The position numbers were made by a program, and so were the translations under genes. This document shows positions 5,184 through 8,608 of a stretch of DNA of 8,608 nucleotides, one piece after another. The stretch is from positions 1-8,608 of the forward strand of contig CAUJFM010000289.1 in NCBI GenBank assembly GCA_963169595.1. Direction: 5' to 3'. The stretch comes from Bacteroidota bacterium (lineage in GTDB: Bacteria; Bacteroidota; Bacteroidia; Flavobacteriales_F; PHOS-HE28). The notes beneath the pieces were generated by a model, which worked only from the letters and a program-made list of their open reading frames with translations, made no database searches and was not told the origin of the DNA. Numbering within the stretch: the first letter of the stretch is position 1; every line of letters starts with the position of its first letter.

Positions 5184-7838
5184 ATGAGGCAACAGTACGC
5201 TTTGACGCTTTTGATGCTCCTGCTGGGCATCACCCGCATGCCTGCGCAGTTGGTCGTCACCAACACGATGACCCCGCAGCAGTTGGTGGAGAACGTGCTC
5301 CTGGGCGGCGGTGTCACAGCCTTCAATGTCACCTACAACGGGGTGCCCAGCCCCGCCACCGCCCAGCAGACCGCCGGTTCCTTCACGGCCACCAGCTCCA
5401 ACTTGGGTCTGGCCGCAGGGGTCATCCTCTCCACGGGCTACGTGACGAACGTGGACCAAGGTGCCACCGGTTTCCAAAGTGACCAACCCAGCCCCAATAA
5501 CTCCGATCCCGATCTGGAGACCATTTCCGGTGGAACGATCAACAACGCGTCGGTCCTCGAGTTCGACTTCATTCCCACCGGCGACACCCTCCGGTTCCGT
5601 TATGTGTTCGGTTCCGAGGAGTATCCCGAGTTTGTTTGTTCGTTCAATGATGCGTTCGGCTTCTTCCTGAGTGGTCCTGGTATTACGGGTCCCTACACCA
5701 ATGGAGCTGCCAACATCGCGCTCCTGCCTGATGGCGTCACCCCCGTGACCATTGACAACGTGAACAACGGGGACGACAACAACCCGAACGATCCCTTCTG
5801 TCCTGCCTCCAACCCGCAGTATTACGTGAACAATTCCACCGGGACCACTGTGGTCTACGATGGGTTCACCACCGTGCTGACGGCCTTTGCCCTGGTGCAG
5901 TGCGGGCAGATGTACCACATCAAACTGGCCATTGGCGATGCACTGGACCAGGCCTACGATTCGGGTGTGTTCCTGGAGGCGGGCAGTTTTGTGAGCACTG
6001 GTCAGGTGGCGGCGGACCTGTCGAACGGCTTCGGTATCAATGGCGATACCATGCTCGAGGGGTGCGGTCCGTACGAGATCGTCTTCTCGCGCTTGGGGGA
6101 TATCAGCGAGGCCGATACGGTAAGCCTGTTGATCTCCGGCACCGCCACCCCCGGGGTGGACTATTCACCGGCCCTACCCGCGGCGCTCATCTTCCAGCCG
6201 GACCAGCAGTCGGCGAGCGTATGGGTGGATGTCCCCATGGACGCCGATGGCCTGGAGTCGCTCATCGTTCAGGTGGAACAGTTGGTGGAATGCGCCGGTG
6301 TGGTGATCCAGACCCTGTTCACCTTCTACATCGACAGCCCGGAGCCCTTGGATGTGCAGATGAGCGACATCAACAGCGTGTGCGGTCAAGTGAACGTGTT
6401 GGCGCCGGTGGTCACGGGCGGCCTCGGTGAATACACCTACCTGTGGAACACGGGTGATACCACGGCCACCATCAGTGTCAGTCCCGGTGTCACCACCACC
6501 TATTCGGTGACCGTGGGGGATGTGTGCGGGGTGGTGGAAGTGACGGACGACATGACCGTGACGCTCCCCATCTATCCGCCCTTGGAGATCGAAGTGAGCC
6601 CCGAGACGCTGATCCCCTGCCTGGGGACCGGGCCGATCTCCGTGACCAGTGCCGCGGGAGGGAACAACGTGTTCGCATATGCCTGGATGGCCAATGGCAA
6701 CCTCGTGGGCAACACCGCCACCGTGACCGTGCCCGCCGGGCCACCCACATGGTATGTGGTCACGGTATCCGAAGGCTGCGGCACCTCGGTGCAGGACAGC
6801 GTGCTGGTGGGGACCGAGCCGCTGCCCCCGATCGAGATCACCACGTCCGGTGATGTCACGGTGATCTGCCCGGGTGATACCACCGAGCTTGCCGTGGTGG
6901 GTGTCACGGGTGGGAACGGGATCTACACCTATCAATGGACCAACGCCGCTGGTTCGGTCGTGAGCACGGTATCAACGGTGGAAGTGGGGGTTCCTGCGGA
7001 CCAGGCCTACACGATCACCGTGGCCGACCAGTGCGGTTACTCGGGCAGTGCGGTGGTGAACACCTGGCTGCCCAACTACGATCCGTTCCAGCTCACCGTG
7101 CCCATGGACAAGCTCATTTGTGCGGGGGACAGTGCCGAGCTCATCGCGGTGGTCACTGGTGGTTCGGGCTATTACACCGTGCTGTGGCATGGTCCGGACA
7201 GCCTGTCAGACCCCCTCATCCGCGTGTCGCCCGATGAGGACACCGAGTACATCGTGACCGTGACGGACCAATGCGGGGCCCAGCGCACCGATGATGTGGT
7301 GGTGGCGGTGGAACATGTCTACACGAGCATCGTGGTGACCAATCTAGGGCAGGATGACTGGTACCTGCAGGCGGCCACCCTGCCCTATGCACGCACCTGG
7401 ACCTGGGAGATGGGGGATGAGGAAGGCACCCGGTACAGAGGCCACGAAGTGTACCATAGCTACGTGGACCTCGAGGACCATTGGGTGAAGCTGAGCATCG
7501 TGACCCCCAACGGCTGTCCGGGCGTGGATTCGGTGCTGCTTCGCGCACCGGCGCACATCTATTTCCCCAATGCCTTCACCCCGGACGGGGACGGGGTCAA
7601 TGACCTCTTCGGACCCAAGTTCAACGACATCAGTGAGTTCGACATGAAGATCTTTGACCGCTGGGGCGAGCTGATCTTCAGCACCACGGACCCCAACATC
7701 TTGTGGGATGGCAGTGTGAATGGCTCCGGCATCACCATGACCGGGGTCTATGTGTACACTTACCGCGCCGTGGGCCATTACTTCCCGGCCCAGGAAGGTG
7801 TGGGGCATGTGACCTTGTTGAAGGGAACTCAGGATTGA
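5184..7838 (+). CDS. Choice-of-anchor L / Ig-repeat surface protein with type IX (CHU_C) C-terminal sorting domain
   Basis: An 884-aa secreted protein. The signal peptide (MRQQYALTLLMLLLGITRMPA, cleavage before Q22) fixes the start at 5184; an open extension back to 5067 adds only noise. Regions in order: choice-of-anchor L domain about 22-275, with hallmark FDFI, FRYVFGSEEYPEF, NDAFGFFLSGPG and an Asn/Asp-rich loop NNGDDNNPNDPF; a Calx-beta-like domain about 285-385 (GTATPGVDY, then a strand ending in FQPD); four Ig/PKD-like repeats each with a Cys pair (C400/C448, C479/C532, C562/C617, C646/C697) ending in D-x-CG or E-G-CG; a PKD-like unit about 713-787 (WEMGDE, YHSYVD); and the gliding-motility-associated C-terminal domain 791-880 (FPNAFTPDGDGVNDLF, KIFDRWGELIF, WDGSVNG, GVYVYTY). 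The last is the type B signal for outer-membrane passage by the type IX system. A role in adhesion or surface structure is inferred from architecture only. A paralogue follows after 22 bp. Confidence 0.9.
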   Translation: MRQQYALTLLMLLLGITRMPAQLVVTNTMTPQQLVENVLLGGGVTAFNVTYNGVPSPATAQQTAGSFTATSSNLGLAAGVILSTGYVTNVDQGATGFQSDQPSPNNSDPDLETISGGTINNASVLEFDFIPTGDTLRFRYVFGSEEYPEFVCSFNDAFGFFLSGPGITGPYTNGAANIALLPDGVTPVTIDNVNNGDDNNPNDPFCPASNPQYYVNNSTGTTVVYDGFTTVLTAFALVQCGQMYHIKLAIGDALDQAYDSGVFLEAGSFVSTGQVAADLSNGFGINGDTMLEGCGPYEIVFSRLGDISEADTVSLLISGTATPGVDYSPALPAALIFQPDQQSASVWVDVPMDADGLESLIVQVEQLVECAGVVIQTLFTFYIDSPEPLDVQMSDINSVCGQVNVLAPVVTGGLGEYTYLWNTGDTTATISVSPGVTTTYSVTVGDVCGVVEVTDDMTVTLPIYPPLEIEVSPETLIPCLGTGPISVTSAAGGNNVFAYAWMANGNLVGNTATVTVPAGPPTWYVVTVSEGCGTSVQDSVLVGTEPLPPIEITTSGDVTVICPGDTTELAVVGVTGGNGIYTYQWTNAAGSVVSTVSTVEVGVPADQAYTITVADQCGYSGSAVVNTWLPNYDPFQLTVPMDKLICAGDSAELIAVVTGGSGYYTVLWHGPDSLSDPLIRVSPDEDTEYIVTVTDQCGAQRTDDVVVAVEHVYTSIVVTNLGQDDWYLQAATLPYARTWTWEMGDEEGTRYRGHEVYHSYVDLEDHWVKLSIVTPNGCPGVDSVLLRAPAHIYFPNAFTPDGDGVNDLFGPKFNDISEFDMKIFDRWGELIFSTTDPNILWDGSVNGSGITMTGVYVYTYRAVGHYFPAQEGVGHVTLLKGTQD

Positions 7839-7860
7839 AGAAAACTAACACGCGGATAAC

Positions 7861-8608
7861 GTGATCAAGTACAGAGCGATCGGTGCGGCCTTGGTGGCAG
7901 GGATGTCCTTCGGCCTCCAAGCCCAATTGGTGGTGACCACGAACCAGACCCCACAACAACTGGTGCAGGATGTCCTGCTGGGCTCGGGTGTCACGGTGAG
8001 CAACGTGTCCTTCAACGGCGTGCTGAACCCCGCCACCCCGCAACAGGGTACCGGGGCCTTCACCACGACCAGTTCGAACCTCGGGCTGGGTGCCGGGGTG
8101 ATCCTCTCATCGGGTTTTGCCCAGAACATCGGCCAAGGAGCGACCGGCTTCCAAAGCGACAACCTGGTGCCGAACGTGAGCGATCCCGATCTGGTGGCGA
8201 TCTCGGGAGGCACCATCAACAACGCGGCGGTCCTGGAGTTCGACTTCGTCACCACAGGTGACTCGATCAAGTTCCGTTATGTGTTCGGTTCGGAGGAGTA
8301 CCCCGAGTTCGTGTGCTCCTTCAATGATGCCTTCGGCTTTTTTCTGAGCGGTCCTGGCATCTCCGGACCCTACACCAATGGCGCCATCAACATCGCGCTG
8401 CTGCCTGATGGTGTCACTCCGGTGACCATCAACAACGTGAACAATGGGGATAACAACAACCCCAATGACCCCTTCTGCCCGGCCGTGAACCCTCAGTACT
8501 ACGTGAACAACGCCACGGGGACAACGGTGGTCTATGATGGCTTCACCGTGGTGCTGGAGGCCAAACGGGCCGTGCAGTGCGGGGAGACCTATCACATCAA
8601 GCTGGCCA
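7861..8608 (+). CDS. Tandem paralogue: choice-of-anchor L surface protein, 3' end beyond window
   Basis: 249 residues are visible and the frame is open to the window edge. The start is a GTG at 7861: the frame is closed by an in-frame TAA at 7846-7848, no ATG lies between, and the product begins with a clear signal peptide (MIKYRAIGAALVAGMSFGLQA, cleavage before Q22). From Q22 onward it aligns without gaps to the preceding gene, with about 49 differences in 228 residues by eye (near 78% identity). It keeps the anchor-L hallmarks FGSEEYPEF, NDAFGFFLSGPG, NNGDNNNPNDPF and YYVNN. The gene starts 22 bp after the stop of its neighbour, so the two may be co-transcribed. By analogy the missing part should hold Ig/PKD repeats and a type IX sorting domain, but that is not visible. 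It is most likely a second surface protein from a tandem duplication, possibly one of a longer array. Confidence 0.88.
   Translation, partial: MIKYRAIGAALVAGMSFGLQAQLVVTTNQTPQQLVQDVLLGSGVTVSNVSFNGVLNPATPQQGTGAFTTTSSNLGLGAGVILSSGFAQNIGQGATGFQSDNLVPNVSDPDLVAISGGTINNAAVLEFDFVTTGDSIKFRYVFGSEEYPEFVCSFNDAFGFFLSGPGISGPYTNGAINIALLPDGVTPVTINNVNNGDNNNPNDPFCPAVNPQYYVNNATGTTVVYDGFTVVLEAKRAVQCGETYHIKLA

Noticed and set aside
4965..5918. 317-codon open frame on the minus strand
   Set aside because: Runs antisense through the signal peptide and anchor-L region of the large surface protein and into the M20 gene in another frame; no recognisable motif.

Overview
The window is a GC-rich stretch of a Bacteroidota genome, probably an environmental Flavobacteriales-like lineage. 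The main evidence is a very large secreted protein ending in a gliding-motility-associated (CHU_C, type B) sorting domain for the type IX secretion system. Supporting evidence is the 'choice-of-anchor L' N-terminal domain, a LEA14-like lipoprotein, YD-repeat secreted proteins and a lack of Shine-Dalgarno-rich start sites. The placement is inferred from gene content; no rRNA or other phylogenetic marker apart from a partial tsaB is present.

Layout. (1) 2-598 (+): 3' part of tsaB (tRNA t6A modification). (2) 595-2434 (-): a compact three-gene operon read leftwards, with each stop overlapping the next start in ATGA. In transcription order it holds an internally deleted DUF255/YyaL-type thioredoxin-fold protein, a secreted 306-aa protein with YD-like repeats, and a secreted 166-aa protein built from six exact 22-residue repeats. 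(3) 2433-3011 (+): an unrecognised three-helix membrane protein whose ATG shares the palindrome CATG with the divergent operon start. (4) 3000-3476 (-): a LEA14/WHy-type lipoprotein, convergent with and overlapping the previous gene. (5) 3511-3672: a long imperfect palindrome (MITE- or REP-like) filling the gap between two leftward genes. (6) 3673-5049 (-): an M20-family dipeptidase with a complete set of metal ligands. (7) 5184-7838 (+): an 884-aa type IX-secreted, multi-domain surface protein. (8) 7861-8608 (+): the start of a tandem paralogue of that protein, running off the window.

Functionally the window mixes housekeeping (t6A modification, dipeptide hydrolysis) with envelope and secreted functions: two type IX-type surface proteins, two small secreted repeat proteins, a lipoprotein and a membrane protein. 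No defence system, CRISPR array, integrase, transposase, tRNA or rRNA was seen. The most interesting items are the palindromic element, the in-frame collapse of the YyaL-type gene at the head of a tightly coupled operon, the perfect 22-residue repeat protein, and the tandem anchor-L paralogues, whose core is identical in protein sequence despite many silent changes.
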